Shown: positions 28,723-38,247 of the stretch, piece by piece
How the letters are laid out: the number at the start of each line of letters is the position of its first letter
How positions within the stretch are numbered: the first letter of the stretch is position 1
Source of the DNA: Abyssicoccus albus
GTDB lineage: Bacteria > Bacillota > Bacilli > Staphylococcales > Abyssicoccaceae
Assembly (NCBI RefSeq): GCF_003815035.1
Contig: NZ_RKRK01000002.1
Span: forward strand, 178,156 to 242,155
DNA: 64,000 nt
Reading direction: 5' to 3'
Translations under genes and position numbers: made by a program
Notes under the pieces: model-generated
Databases searched by the model: none
The model's input: the letters and a program-made list of their open reading frames with translations, nothing else
Told to the model about the DNA's origin: nothing

Positions 28723-29031
28723 ATGGAAGAATCAATGAAAGATAGTTTACTTGGAGCACTTGAAAACGTCATTGATCCAGAGCTTGGAATCGATATCGTT
28801 AACTTAGGATTAGTATATAATGTCGATATGGATGAAGATGGTGTTGTCAATGTTGAAATGACATTAACTTCAATGGGTTGTCCAATGGGTCCACAAATAG
28901 TTGAGCAAGTGAATACTGCAGTGATGGAGTTACCTGAAGTTAAAGATGTCAATGTACACATTGTCTGGAATCCACCATGGGATAAAGACATGATGTCACG
29001 TTATGCAAAAATTGCACTTGGTGTAAGCTAA
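28723..29031 (+). CDS. sufT: DUF59 Fe-S cluster assembly/maturation factor
   Basis: A 102-residue single-domain MIP18/DUF59 protein. NVIDPELGIDIVNLGLVYNV and the conserved cysteine in LTSMGCPMGPQ (near residue 52) are characteristic, as is the C-terminal WNPPWDKDMMS. In S. aureus the stand-alone DUF59 protein upstream of clpB is SufT, an auxiliary factor for maturing iron-sulfur proteins when demand is high; synteny supports the same assignment. GGAGGAG precedes the ATG at 28723; an upstream ATG lacks spacing for a binding site. Confidence 0.88.
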   Translation: MEESMKDSLLGALENVIDPELGIDIVNLGLVYNVDMDEDGVVNVEMTLTSMGCPMGPQIVEQVNTAVMELPEVKDVNVHIVWNPPWDKDMMSRYAKIALGVS

Positions 29032-29181
29032 TATAATAGATGAAATAATTTTTGACACTGTATTGTAAGTATTTTAAATTTCACTTATGATGCAGTGTAT
29101 TTATTTTTTTTACATATGCTTTATTTATTATGATTTATGCTATAATGGTTTTTGTTGATTTTGAATAAAGGTGAAATAGTT

Positions 29182-30948
29182 ATGAACCAACGAATAAGCG
29201 ATTCTAAAAATAATAATAGCATTACTGGATTAATCGGACTATCCATCATATTTATCGTTTTATACCACTTGAATCGAACAGTGTTTTCAGGTGGTTTTTT
29301 TGGCGTCGATGTTTTACTCGTAATTGCTGGGTACTTACATACAAATTATTTACTACGTATAAATGGTCATCAAGGCCATCAAATTAATGAAAAAATGTCT
29401 CGATACATGCTAAGGTATTTACCAACATTGATGATTGTTATCGTGGCTACATTAATCATCTTTAGCTTGATGCAATATGAACCTTTTCATCAACTCCGTA
29501 ATACAGCATTGTCTATGATTTTTATTGTCCCAAATTGGTACATGATTCAATACCATGATGGTTATTTTGATGCATATATACTAGAACCATTAGTACATCT
29601 ATTTGCGTTAGGTGTATTATTACAATGTGTTGTAATTTGGACTTTCATTTGTCGATTGCTATTTAAATTTAAAAGCCATCTAAAAGCAATGCAAGCGATC
29701 GCTTTTTTAATGATTATTAGTGCAAGTGCAATGCCTATTGTATTCTTGACAGCAGGTGTTTCAAGGAGTTTCTTAGGGACTGATACCCGACTACAAACAT
29801 TCTTAATGGGTGCTTTAGTAGCATTTATATCACAACAATTTAACACATCACGATTTAAGTTTCGTTATGACAAATTTGTGTTACCTGTAGTGACCATTTT
29901 AATGGTTGTATTATTGATTATTTCATTTATGACAGCTAAGACGACAAATATTTTACTATATTTCGGTGGGACATTTATCTTTAGTTTGATTGTCGGTGTA
30001 CTCATCTGGTCGATTACTATACGTGATAATAATATTGGGCAATTAATTTTCAAATTTAAACCGTTAGTATTACTAGGTAAACGAGCATTTCCATTATATA
30101 TGTGGCACATGCCAATCATCGTACTCATTCGTTCGATAGGATTTAACCATTCAATTATTGAGTGGCTCATTGCAATCATCGCTATCAGTGTATTAACAGA
30201 ATTAACATATCGTAAAATACAACGCCCTATAGAGAAGTTAGGATTTAAAAATGCAATCAGATCAATAAATTGGCAGAAATTTATAAGACCGGCATTGATT
30301 ATTTGTCTGTTAATATTGTTCATTGTCAGTACTGTCTATATTAATAGTTTTTTTAAAGATGACATTAAGGATTATTCATCATCAAATACAGAAATTATTA
30401 AAGATGAAATTAAACTCGAGAAGCCAGAGTATAGAAATGTTAATATGAAAAAAATAAATTATCTCTATATTGGTGATGGATTTTCAAATGATGTAGTTGA
30501 TCAATTAAAGAATGATACACCAAATTTGACAACAGATGTTGAAGTGAATAGAAGTGGAACAGGATTATCAAGAATTCTTGCGAATCATAGTGAATTTGAT
30601 CAACGTGGTGAAGTCATGGTGATTCAATTAGGTGGAACGTTAAAACCAGATTTAGAATCAGTTGAGGACTTCATTATAAATCATCCTCATCAACATATAT
30701 TTTTGATTAATTTAAGAGGTAATAAAGAGTATTCTAGAGAGATCAATGAAAGTTATTATGCATTGACGAATGAGTACGACAATACGTATCTCATTGATTG
30801 GAATTATGAAGTGAATACGAATGATGATTATTTTGATGAAGAATCGGGTCAATTAAATCGTAAAGGAAAAAAAGCATATAGTAATTTGATCAGCAAATCA
30901 ATTCAAATTGTGTTAGAAGGGCAAGTAAGCAAGAAAGGATTCCAATAA
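29182..30948 (+). CDS. OatA-like acyltransferase with degenerate SGNH domain
   Basis: A 588-residue membrane protein. Residues about 15-385 form an acyltransferase-3 domain of some ten helices, with the conserved His in VLYHLNRTVFSGGFFGVDVL (usual H...GGFLGVD) and LGKRAFPLYMWHMPIIVLIR. A linker and an extracellular SGNH-like domain (about 425-588) follow, as in peptidoglycan O-acetyltransferase OatA. The SGNH nucleophile motif GDS is GDG here (Gly433), and the terminal D-x-x-H-L is ESGQL (Gln557), so the acyl-transfer triad is missing. The S. aureus gene at this locus is a second OatA-like protein of unknown role. AAAGGTGA precedes the ATG at 29182. Confidence 0.87.
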   Translation: MNQRISDSKNNNSITGLIGLSIIFIVLYHLNRTVFSGGFFGVDVLLVIAGYLHTNYLLRINGHQGHQINEKMSRYMLRYLPTLMIVIVATLIIFSLMQYEPFHQLRNTALSMIFIVPNWYMIQYHDGYFDAYILEPLVHLFALGVLLQCVVIWTFICRLLFKFKSHLKAMQAIAFLMIISASAMPIVFLTAGVSRSFLGTDTRLQTFLMGALVAFISQQFNTSRFKFRYDKFVLPVVTILMVVLLIISFMTAKTTNILLYFGGTFIFSLIVGVLIWSITIRDNNIGQLIFKFKPLVLLGKRAFPLYMWHMPIIVLIRSIGFNHSIIEWLIAIIAISVLTELTYRKIQRPIEKLGFKNAIRSINWQKFIRPALIICLLILFIVSTVYINSFFKDDIKDYSSSNTEIIKDEIKLEKPEYRNVNMKKINYLYIGDGFSNDVVDQLKNDTPNLTTDVEVNRSGTGLSRILANHSEFDQRGEVMVIQLGGTLKPDLESVEDFIINHPHQHIFLINLRGNKEYSREINESYYALTNEYDNTYLIDWNYEVNTNDDYFDEESGQLNRKGKKAYSNLISKSIQIVLEGQVSKKGFQ

Positions 30949-30967
30949 ACATTGGAATCCTTTCTTA
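30931..30967. terminator. Bidirectional terminator between oatA-like gene and fnr
   Basis: Perfect 16-bp stem (30931-30946 and 30951-30966) with a 4-base loop. It overlaps the stop codon of the acyltransferase gene and ends just before the convergent fnr stop. Confidence 0.9.
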
Positions 30968-30971
30968 TTTA

Positions 30972-31670
30972 CTATTCTATACGACAAATTGAACTAATAC
31001 ATTCTTCGCATGAAATTTCTTGGCGTAAATAGTCAATATTGTGAAGCGTGATTTTTTTGCGGTCAATTGAAATAATATTTAATTTAACGAGTTCGTTTAA
31101 CATCCTATTCATGACTTCTCGTGATGAACCTGTAAAGTTAGCGAGTTCTTGATTTGTTAATGAAATATCTAATAATATACCTCCATCAATAGTTAGTCCG
31201 TATGAGTTAGACAATCGAATGAGTGTTGAATAGAGACTGCCTTTTTTACCACATTGAAACAGGTCGCGAATTCGTGATTCTTTTCGTGTATTATCGATTT
31301 GTAACCACTGGATCCATTCGTATGTTAACACTTGATCTTCTAAGACGCTACGTTCAAATACTTCAGTATCCATTTTGACAAGTACAACGTCAGATCTTGC
31401 TTGTGCATCGTTTTGATACGTTGGTTGCAAAGGATAAATTTCTGTAGATCCGAATAGACCAAATGTACTCAGAAGTTTCATCGCAAATTCTTTGCCATTC
31501 TCAAAGCTTCTCGAAATAACGACTTGACCATTTAATATTAAATAAATGTATTCACGTTGATCTGTCGCTTGGTAAATGTACTCATTTTTTTTGAACGACA
31601 CTTGAGTGCCATTTTCTCTAATGAAATTAATGACAGAATACGGAGTGTGTTCTAGTTTGTTTTTTAACAT
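30972..31670 (-). CDS. fnr: Fnr, iron-sulfur Crp/Fnr-family regulator of the Bacillus type
   Basis: A 232-residue transcription factor: cyclic-nucleotide-binding-like beta-barrel (residues about 15-115), dimerisation helix, and a winged helix with recognition helix NQELANFTGSSREVMNRML (about 172-190). The C-terminus ends with Cys221, Cys224 and Cys229 in C-x2-C-x4-C, the spacing I recall for the C-terminal [4Fe-4S] ligands of B. subtilis Fnr, and Asp136 in SRIRDLFQCGKKG matches its aspartate ligand. This differs from ArcR, the S. aureus Crp/Fnr protein. It should activate anaerobic genes at TGTGA-N6-TCACA sites. Transcribed alone, between two terminators. Confidence 0.88.
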   Translation of the reverse strand: MLKNKLEHTPYSVINFIRENGTQVSFKKNEYIYQATDQREYIYLILNGQVVISRSFENGKEFAMKLLSTFGLFGSTEIYPLQPTYQNDAQARSDVVLVKMDTEVFERSVLEDQVLTYEWIQWLQIDNTRKESRIRDLFQCGKKGSLYSTLIRLSNSYGLTIDGGILLDISLTNQELANFTGSSREVMNRMLNELVKLNIISIDRKKITLHNIDYLRQEISCEECISSICRIE

Positions 31671-31716
31671 TACCGTTCATCCTTTGAATAGTTAATATTA
31701 ATTACTAGTATACTAT

Positions 31717-31758
31717 TAAAAAACGATGAATCAAATGTGTGAACATTTGGTTCATCGT
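31717..31758 (-). terminator. Terminator of the uppP-like gene
   Basis: Arms 31723-31738 and 31743-31758 form a 16-bp stem with one G-U pair and a GTGA loop; on the minus strand it is followed by TTTTTT. Confidence 0.9.
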
Positions 31759-31782
31759 GATAGTGTTAATTTATGGATTATG

Positions 31783-32613
31783 TTAAAAGAAAAAAGATAA
31801 TATGATAACTAGTGGTCCTACAATGAAGCAATATAGGCTAAAAATAAATAAATTGCCTTTCGCCATAATACCTTGTAACCATTTCAATGAAATATAGCTT
31901 GCAACAAGAGATGCAGTAAAGGCACCGATATAAGCAATGACCATATTTTGAGTTGGTGGTTCGTTAATAATGTCTTTAATACCGAGTAGTGCAGTCCCTA
32001 AGCTAATAGGAATGTACAATAAGAAAGAGAACTTTAATGCAGTCTTTTGATTCATACCAACACCCATTGCACCGACGATTGTTGCACCACTTCTACTAAT
32101 TCCTGGGATTAATGCAACAGCTTGAGCAAATCCAACAATAATAGCATCTTTCAACGTTAAGTCGCCGTCGAATTTTTTCCCACGATTATTACGAATGACC
32201 CACAATGCAATACCTGTAACAATTAGCATGATACCTACAAGTAAAGCACTTTTATAATCTCCTATAAAGTCTTCTAATAACAAGCCTAATATACCAGCTG
32301 GAATCGTTGCGATGATTAAATACATGACAAATTTGAAGTCTTCGATGACTTCTTTTGAACGTTTGCCACCAATATATTGTAGAAAATGAATGAATAATTG
32401 TACGATATCATTCCAATAAATAATGACGACAGCAATTAAAGACGCTGTATTGACTAAAATTTCAAACGTAAATCCCTTTGCCCCAATACCTAAAAATTCT
32501 TGTAGTAATACAAGGTGTCCACTACTGGAAATAGGGATTGGTTCGGTAACGCCTTGAACTAATCCTAAAAATACGTATTTCAAAAACTCTATCCAATCGA
32601 ATAATTGCTCCAT
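31783..32613 (-). CDS. uppP: Undecaprenyl-diphosphatase (UppP/BacA family), divergent subgroup
   Basis: A 276-residue polytopic membrane phosphatase that recycles the C55-PP lipid carrier for cell wall synthesis. Both family motifs are present: the Gln/Glu-rich VQGVTEPIPISSSGH near residue 20 and PGISRSGATI near 170, containing the catalytic Arg and Ser. The PISSSGHLVLLQ variant differs from the APVSSTGHM form of canonical S. aureus UppP, so this may be a second, divergent copy. The ATG at 32613 is better spaced from AAAGGA than the one two codons upstream. Transcribed alone, divergent from clpB. Confidence 0.88.
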   Translation of the reverse strand: MEQLFDWIEFLKYVFLGLVQGVTEPIPISSSGHLVLLQEFLGIGAKGFTFEILVNTASLIAVVIIYWNDIVQLFIHFLQYIGGKRSKEVIEDFKFVMYLIIATIPAGILGLLLEDFIGDYKSALLVGIMLIVTGIALWVIRNNRGKKFDGDLTLKDAIIVGFAQAVALIPGISRSGATIVGAMGVGMNQKTALKFSFLLYIPISLGTALLGIKDIINEPPTQNMVIAYIGAFTASLVASYISLKWLQGIMAKGNLFIFSLYCFIVGPLVIILSFFF

Positions 32614-32778
32614 GATCATCCATCCTTTTGTTATGAACTATGTATTTGATGATACAATTTTCAAATATTAAATTATTTACTGATACAGCAGAGTAATTGC
32701 ATTATGCAATACTCATAATTATAGTGACGCACTGACGAAAATGCAAAAATTTAAAAGAAATTTTATTAAGAAAAGGTA

Positions 32779-32807
32779 TTGAATTAATGATTAAAATAAT
32801 GTATATT
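32779..32807 (+). promoter_or_regulatory. Sigma-A promoter of clpB
   Basis: TTGAAT (32779-32784), 17-bp spacer, TATATT (32802-32807), immediately upstream of the CtsR operator. Confidence 0.65.
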
Positions 32808-32815
32808 ATAGTTAA

Positions 32816-32845
32816 GGTCAAAGAAAGTCAAAGTTAAATTTGACC
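32816..32845. promoter_or_regulatory. CtsR operator upstream of clpB
   Basis: GGTCAAAGAAAGTCAAA (32816-32832) is a full match to the CtsR heptad direct repeat RGTCAAANNNRGTCAAA. A third heptad in reverse orientation, TTTGACC (32839-32845), follows. The site overlaps the expected transcription start, consistent with repression that is lifted by heat shock. Confidence 0.9.
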
Positions 32846-32879
32846 GATAAATTATTAAATAAACTAAGAGGTGAATCGT

Positions 32880-35480
32880 ATGGATATGAACAAATTAACA
32901 ATATCTGTCGCAGAAGCATTAAACAGTGCTCGAGAACTCGCCATTGAAAAGCAACAACAACAAATTAACGCGACAATGTTAATGTTAGCATTAATGAACG
33001 CCGAAGGCTCATTAATGGAAAGGATTTTATTTAAAGCTGAAATAGACATTGGAACATATATTAAACGATTAAAAGAAGACCTTGATCAATGTAATACAAA
33101 AATATCAGGGGATTCTGTACAATATGGACAATATTTAAGTACAGATTTAAATCAAGTAATGATTAGTGCTGAGAAGGTAATGAATCAATTTGATGATGAT
33201 TTTATATCACAAGAACATATACTCCTTAGTGCAATAGATCATCACACAGTATCAAAAAACTATTTGAAAAAAGAAAAAAAAGAAATTGAATTTGCAATTG
33301 AAAAAATAAGAGGGGGTAATCACGTGAATACACAAAATCCAGAAGTACAATATGAAGCGTTAGAAAAATATGGACGTGACTTAGTCAAAGAGGTAAAAGA
33401 AGGGAAAATGGATCCAGTTATAGGACGTGACGAAGAAATTAGAAATACAATTCGAATTATTAGTCGTAAAAGAAAAAATAACCCAGTCTTAATCGGAGAA
33501 CCAGGTGTAGGTAAGACGGCAATCGTAGAAGGATTAGCACAACGTATCGTCAATCGTGATGTACCAGAGAGTTTGTTAGATAAAACGATTTTCGAACTGG
33601 ATTTAAGTGCACTCGTTGCTGGGGCTAAATATCGTGGTGAATTCGAAGAACGATTGAAAGCGGTATTGAAAGAAATTAAGGACAGTGAAGGAAGAATTAT
33701 ACTATTCATTGATGAGATTCATATGCTTGTCGGTGCGGGTAAAACTGACGGAGCAATGGATGCTTCTAATATGTTAAAACCGATGCTGGCTCGTGGTGAA
33801 CTGCATTGCATTGGTGCGACAACTTTGAATGAATATCGTGAATATATAGAGAAGGATAGTGCTTTAGAGCGACGATTCCAGAAGGTAAACGTGTCAGAAC
33901 CTACAATCGAAGATACGATTAGTATTTTGCGTGGTTTGAAAGAACGGTATGAAGTCCATCATGGCGTAAGAATTCAAGATAGAGCGTTGGTGAGTGCAGC
34001 AGAACTTGCTGATCGTTACATTACGGATCGATTCTTACCAGATAAAGCGATAGATTTAGTTGACCAAGCGTGTGCAACGATTAATACTGAAATGGGATCT
34101 AATCCTACTGAACTGGATGCGTTAAATCGTAAAGTTATGCAACTTGAAATCGAAGCACAAGCACTAAAGAAAGAAGAAGATGAATTAAGTCAGAATAGAC
34201 TTAAAGAACTAGAAGATGAATTATCTGAAGCAAAGAGTGAACAACAAGATTTGCAACAGAAAATACAAGTCGAAAAAGATAAAATTCAAGTTGTACAAAA
34301 TAAAAGAACTGAGTTAGATCAATATAAGCAACAATTAGAAGAAGCGGAAAGACAGTATGAACTTGAGAAAGCTGCAGAATTAAGACATGGTAAGATTCCA
34401 GAATTAGAACAACAATTGAAAGCGTTAGAAGAAGAGTATAAAGAGCAAAATGATCAAACAACACGTTATATTCGTGAAGTCGTCACTGAAGATGAGATTG
34501 GTACAATAGTGAGTCAATGGACAGGCATTCCAGTGAACAAACTAGTCGAAACAGAAAAAGAGAAATTGTTGAACTTATCTTCTATTCTTCATCAGCGAGT
34601 TGTTGGTCAAGGTGAAGCGGTTGAACTTGTTAGTGATGCAGTATTGAGAGCACGTGCTGGTATTAAAGATCCGAATAGACCGATTGGATCATTCTTATTC
34701 TTAGGACCAACAGGAGTTGGTAAAACAGAACTTGCGAAATCACTTGCTGAATCGATGTTTGATTCTGAGAAGCATATGATTCGTATCGATATGAGTGAGT
34801 ACATGGAGAAGCATACAGTTGCACGATTAATTGGTGCACCTCCTGGATATATTGGACATGAAGAAGGTGGACAATTAACAGAAGCAGTGAGAAGAAAACC
34901 ATATTCAGTCGTATTATTAGATGAAGTCGAGAAAGCACATCCAGAAGTATTCAATGTCCTGTTGCAGATGTTAGATGAAGGGCATTTAACCGATTCAAAA
35001 GGACGTACTGTTGATTTCAAAAACACAATCATCATTATGACAAGTAATATTGGATCTGAATATTTATTAGATGGAATCAATTCTGAAGGTATGATTACAG
35101 AAGAGGCTCGAGAACAAGTACAAAATAGCCTTCATGCTCATTTTAAACCAGAAATTTTGAATCGAATGGATGACATTGTGATATTTAAACCACTTCAACA
35201 ATCTGAGATGACTAGAATTGTCGATAAATTAATCGGTGAATTGAATAAACGATTAAAAGATCAGCATTTATTATTGAATGTATCGGATGATGTTAAAGAA
35301 TGGATAGCAACAGAAGCGTATGATGTTCAATTCGGTGCAAGACCATTAAAACGATTCATTCAAAGACAGATTGAAACGCCACTTGCAAGATTCATTATTC
35401 GAGAAGGATTAGAAGAAGGTTGTACAATTAATGTAGTACGTCAAGGTAGTGAAGTTCAATTTCAGATGAATGGTGAATAA
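32880..35480 (+). CDS. clpB: ATP-dependent disaggregase ClpB
   Basis: An 866-residue Hsp100 chaperone that dissolves heat-aggregated protein with DnaK. In order: N-terminal Clp domain (1-145), AAA+ domain 1 with [13 protein letters not shown] near residue 205, a long M-domain coiled coil (about 405-525, rich in Glu, Lys, Gln), and AAA+ domain 2 with [12 protein letters not shown] near 608. The M domain separates it from ClpC and ClpE. There is no ClpP-binding loop signature. AGAGGTGA precedes the ATG at 32880, and the GTG three codons upstream is part of that site. S. aureus ClpB is 869 residues. Controlled by the CtsR operator just upstream. Confidence 0.97.
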   Translation: MDMNKLTISVAEALNSARELAIEKQQQQINATMLMLALMNAEGSLMERILFKAEIDIGTYIKRLKEDLDQCNTKISGDSVQYGQYLSTDLNQVMISAEKVMNQFDDDFISQEHILLSAIDHHTVSKNYLKKEKKEIEFAIEKIRGGNHVNTQNPEVQYEALEKYGRDLVKEVKEGKMDPVIGRDEEIRNTIRIISRKRKNNPVLIGEPGVGKTAIVEGLAQRIVNRDVPESLLDKTIFELDLSALVAGAKYRGEFEERLKAVLKEIKDSEGRIILFIDEIHMLVGAGKTDGAMDASNMLKPMLARGELHCIGATTLNEYREYIEKDSALERRFQKVNVSEPTIEDTISILRGLKERYEVHHGVRIQDRALVSAAELADRYITDRFLPDKAIDLVDQACATINTEMGSNPTELDALNRKVMQLEIEAQALKKEEDELSQNRLKELEDELSEAKSEQQDLQQKIQVEKDKIQVVQNKRTELDQYKQQLEEAERQYELEKAAELRHGKIPELEQQLKALEEEYKEQNDQTTRYIREVVTEDEIGTIVSQWTGIPVNKLVETEKEKLLNLSSILHQRVVGQGEAVELVSDAVLRARAGIKDPNRPIGSFLFLGPTGVGKTELAKSLAESMFDSEKHMIRIDMSEYMEKHTVARLIGAPPGYIGHEEGGQLTEAVRRKPYSVVLLDEVEKAHPEVFNVLLQMLDEGHLTDSKGRTVDFKNTIIIMTSNIGSEYLLDGINSEGMITEEAREQVQNSLHAHFKPEILNRMDDIVIFKPLQQSEMTRIVDKLIGELNKRLKDQHLLLNVSDDVKEWIATEAYDVQFGARPLKRFIQRQIETPLARFIIREGLEEGCTINVVRQGSEVQFQMNGE

Positions 35481-35513
35481 AGAAAAAGGGTTACTCTTCT
35501 GAGTAACCCTTTA
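35480..35513. terminator. Bidirectional terminator between clpB and the DUF2929 gene
   Basis: Twelve-bp stem (35485-35496 and 35501-35512) with TTCT loop. The longer U-run (TTTTTCTTT) is on the minus strand; the plus strand has only a short one. Confidence 0.8.
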
Positions 35514-35525
35514 CTAATATAATTA

Positions 35526-35729
35526 TTAATGATGCGTTGACTCCTCATCAACTTTAGGTGCTAACAAATCTAAAACCAATGCAAAGAGGATAACAATGAC
35601 ACCAAAAATTAAACTTGCAATCGTAGCCTGTACAAGATCCATTGGACCACCGCCTGCTAAACTATTTAATATGAAATTGACCATATGAAATAATAAAACG
35701 CCCCAAAATAATGTGATAATATATTTCAT
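35526..35729 (-). CDS. DUF2929 (YjzD-like) small membrane protein
   Basis: A 67-residue protein with two transmembrane helices, starting MKYIITLFWGVLLFHMVNF, the DUF2929/YjzD pattern. GGAGG precedes the ATG at 35729; a longer reading from 35813 has no binding site. In B. subtilis yjzD also lies next to a fabH gene. Function is unknown. It is transcribed divergently from fabH, so its promoter lies in 35730-35830 near the FapR operator. Confidence 0.82.
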   Translation of the reverse strand: MKYIITLFWGVLLFHMVNFILNSLAGGGPMDLVQATIASLIFGVIVILFALVLDLLAPKVDEESTHH

Positions 35730-35834
35730 GTTTAAACCTCCAATTTTTCCCCATTCGATATCATTATAAATAAAAGTATTAATAATGTACATATAGAAAT
35801 CAAAAGTTTTCAATTTAATGTGATATATGATAAA

Positions 35835-35851
35835 TTAGTACCTAATAATAA
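35835..35851. promoter_or_regulatory. FapR operator upstream of fabH-fabF
   Basis: TTAGTACCTAATAATAA fits the FapR palindrome TTAGTANNNNNTACTAA with one mismatch in the right arm. FapR represses type II fatty acid synthesis genes and is released by malonyl-CoA or malonyl-ACP. Confidence 0.72.
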
Positions 35852-35925
35852 TATCAGTTAATAAAATTATGTTTAATATATAAATAACAAAACTTACATT
35901 AAAAAAATAAAGTGAGGTTAAGCCT

Positions 35926-36867
35926 ATGGGTGTTGGAATTATAGGATTAGGGACATATGTACCAGAACGTATTATGAAAAATTCAGATTTTGAAAAGTTC
36001 CTCGATACGAATGATGAATGGATTAGCAAAATGACAGGTATTAAAGAAAGAAGATTTGCAAGAGATGATGAGACAACGAGTGATTTAGGAGTGAATGCAG
36101 CAAGGAAAGCAATAGAAGATGCGAATCTAACAATCGATGATATTGATTTGATTATTGTAGCAACATCAACGAGTAATCAACAATTTCCGTCGACTGCTAA
36201 TATCATTGCACATGAATTAGGTGCTACATCCATTCCTTCGTTGGATCAAAAAGCAGCATGTACCGGTTTTATATATAGTGTGATTACGGCTCAAATGTAT
36301 GTTCAATCTAATATGTATGATAATGTATTGGTGATTGGTGTAGATAAATTATCAAAGATTGCAGATATGACCGATCGTTCTACTGCTGTTTTATTTGGTG
36401 ATGGAGCAGGTGCCGTTGTTGTTTCGAAGGTCAGTGAAGGCAAAGGAATCAAGAGCCATAAACTAGGAAGTGATGGTTCTGGAGCAGATTTATTATATGA
36501 AGATTTAAACACACATTATTTAAAAATGAATGGTCGAGAAGTGTTTAGGTTTGCTGTAAGAATGATGCCGGAAATTTCTGTTGAAGTAATGGAACAATGT
36601 AATTGGCAACCGGAAGATATTTCTTTACTTGTTCCTCATCAGGCGAATATTCGAATTATGGAAGCGGCTAGAGAACGAATGAATCTTGATGTTGATAAAT
36701 TAAGTGTGACCGTCGATCGTTATGGTAATACGAGTGCTGCAAGTATTCCGTTGTCGATGGACTATGAACGTCAAAACAATAAACTAAATGATGGAGATAA
36801 CATTATACTTGTTGGTTTCGGTGGCGGACTGACTTATGGTGCGTTAGGATTAACTTGGGGGAAATAA
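35926..36867 (+). CDS. fabH: Beta-ketoacyl-ACP synthase III
   Basis: A 313-residue enzyme that condenses acetyl-CoA or branched acyl-CoA primers with malonyl-ACP to start fatty acid synthesis. The Cys-His-Asn triad is visible: Cys112 in [10 protein letters not shown], His in [11 protein letters not shown] near 238, and Asn in [11 protein letters not shown] near 268. Length equals S. aureus FabH (313). GAGG precedes the ATG. fabF starts about 13 bp downstream, so the two form an operon under the FapR operator upstream. Confidence 0.97.
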   Translation: MGVGIIGLGTYVPERIMKNSDFEKFLDTNDEWISKMTGIKERRFARDDETTSDLGVNAARKAIEDANLTIDDIDLIIVATSTSNQQFPSTANIIAHELGATSIPSLDQKAACTGFIYSVITAQMYVQSNMYDNVLVIGVDKLSKIADMTDRSTAVLFGDGAGAVVVSKVSEGKGIKSHKLGSDGSGADLLYEDLNTHYLKMNGREVFRFAVRMMPEISVEVMEQCNWQPEDISLLVPHQANIRIMEAARERMNLDVDKLSVTVDRYGNTSAASIPLSMDYERQNNKLNDGDNIILVGFGGGLTYGALGLTWGK

Positions 36868-36880
36868 GGAGATGACACGG

Positions 36881-38122
36881 ATGGACAAAAAAAGAGTTGT
36901 TATTACTGGATTAGGTGCATTGTCACCAATTTCAAATAATGCAAAAGAGTTATGGCAAAATGGAATGAAAGGTCAAAATGGTATCGGAGAGATTACACGA
37001 ATTGATACGACAGATTTTGAAGTATCAGTTGCAGGTGAGTTAAAAGGTTATGATGCGTTAGATCATTTTTCTAAAAAAGAAGCAAGAAAAATGGATCGAT
37101 TCACTCAATACGCAATCGTCGCTTCTCGTGAGGCAGTGTTAGATAGTGGATTGAAAATAGAAGGAGAATTGAGTGAACGTGTTGGTGTGTGGATTGGTAG
37201 TGGTATTGGAGGAATCGGAACATTCGAAGTAGGCTATGATATGCTATTAAAACGTGGTCCGAAAAGAGTAAGCCCTTTCTTTGTACCGATGATGATAACC
37301 GACATGGCTGCAGGTCAGGTTTCGATTGACTTAGGTGCGAAAGGACCAAATGGATGTACTGTAACAGCATGTGCGACAGGAACGAATAGTATTGGTGAAG
37401 CGTTTAAATTTATTCAACGTGGTGATGCAACAGCAATGGTCGCTGGTGGAACAGAAGCACCAATCAGTCGAATGGGATTAGCAGGTTTTCAAGCGAATAA
37501 AGCATTAACATTGAATCCTGATCCTAATAGTGCATGTAGACCATTTGATGCGAATCGAGACGGATTTGTAATGAGTGAAGGTGCAGGCATCGTCATGTTA
37601 GAAGAGTTAGAACATGCGAAAGCACGTGGTGCTCATATTTATGCGGAAGTTGTAGGATACGGATCAACAGGAGATGCACATCATATTACAGCACCAGCAC
37701 CTGGTGGGTCAGGTGGATCACGTGCAATGACGATGGCCATTGAAGACGCTGGCATTCAACCGACAGATGTAGATTATATCAATGCTCACGGAACAAGCAC
37801 ACCGCTAAATGAAAAATTTGAAACGATGGCCATTAAGGATGCGTTTGGAGATCATGCTTATAATATGAAGATTTCTAGTACGAAGTCAATGACAGGTCAT
37901 ATGCTTGGCGCAGCTGGAGGAATAGAAGCAATTTTTTCTGCATTATCATTAGAACATGGGATTATTTTACCAACCATTAATTATGTTGAGAAAGACCCAG
38001 AATGTGATTTGGACTATGTGCCAAATGAAATGATAAAACAAGATATTAAGTATGCTCTATCGAATAGTTTAGGATTTGGTGGTCATAATTCAACATTAAT
38101 GTTGAAGCGTTATGAAGGTTAA
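36881..38122 (+). CDS. fabF: Beta-ketoacyl-ACP synthase II
   Basis: A 413-residue chain-elongating condensing enzyme. The Cys-His-His triad is at Cys164 ([10 protein letters not shown]), His near 304 (NAHGTSTP) and His near 340 ([11 protein letters not shown]). AAGGAG is nine bases before the ATG at 36881; the ATG at 36872 abuts the binding site and would add three residues not seen in S. aureus FabF (414). Expressed with fabH and probably controlled by FapR. A hairpin followed by a U-run comes directly after the stop codon. Confidence 0.96.
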   Translation: MDKKRVVITGLGALSPISNNAKELWQNGMKGQNGIGEITRIDTTDFEVSVAGELKGYDALDHFSKKEARKMDRFTQYAIVASREAVLDSGLKIEGELSERVGVWIGSGIGGIGTFEVGYDMLLKRGPKRVSPFFVPMMITDMAAGQVSIDLGAKGPNGCTVTACATGTNSIGEAFKFIQRGDATAMVAGGTEAPISRMGLAGFQANKALTLNPDPNSACRPFDANRDGFVMSEGAGIVMLEELEHAKARGAHIYAEVVGYGSTGDAHHITAPAPGGSGGSRAMTMAIEDAGIQPTDVDYINAHGTSTPLNEKFETMAIKDAFGDHAYNMKISSTKSMTGHMLGAAGGIEAIFSALSLEHGIILPTINYVEKDPECDLDYVPNEMIKQDIKYALSNSLGFGGHNSTLMLKRYEG

Positions 38123-38150
38123 GGTATTTTAAAATACCCTAATCTTTTTT
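38119..38150 (+). terminator. Terminator after fabF
   Basis: Self-complementary GGTATTTTAAAATACC core, extended with one mismatch, followed by AATCTTTTTT. Confidence 0.65.
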
Positions 38151-38207
38151 GTTTGATGATTAATCCATGAAATAAAATGGATTGAGTTGTAGATGGAATG
38201 AATATGA

Positions 38208-38247
38208 AAAAAACGATCGACAAAATAAAAATTGTCGATCGTTTTTT
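38208..38247. terminator. Bidirectional terminator before the DUF3899 gene
   Basis: Perfect 16-bp stem (38208-38223 and 38232-38247) with A- and T-runs on both sides. It serves the minus-strand DUF3899 gene, whose stop codon overlaps it, and backs up fabF termination. Confidence 0.88.
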
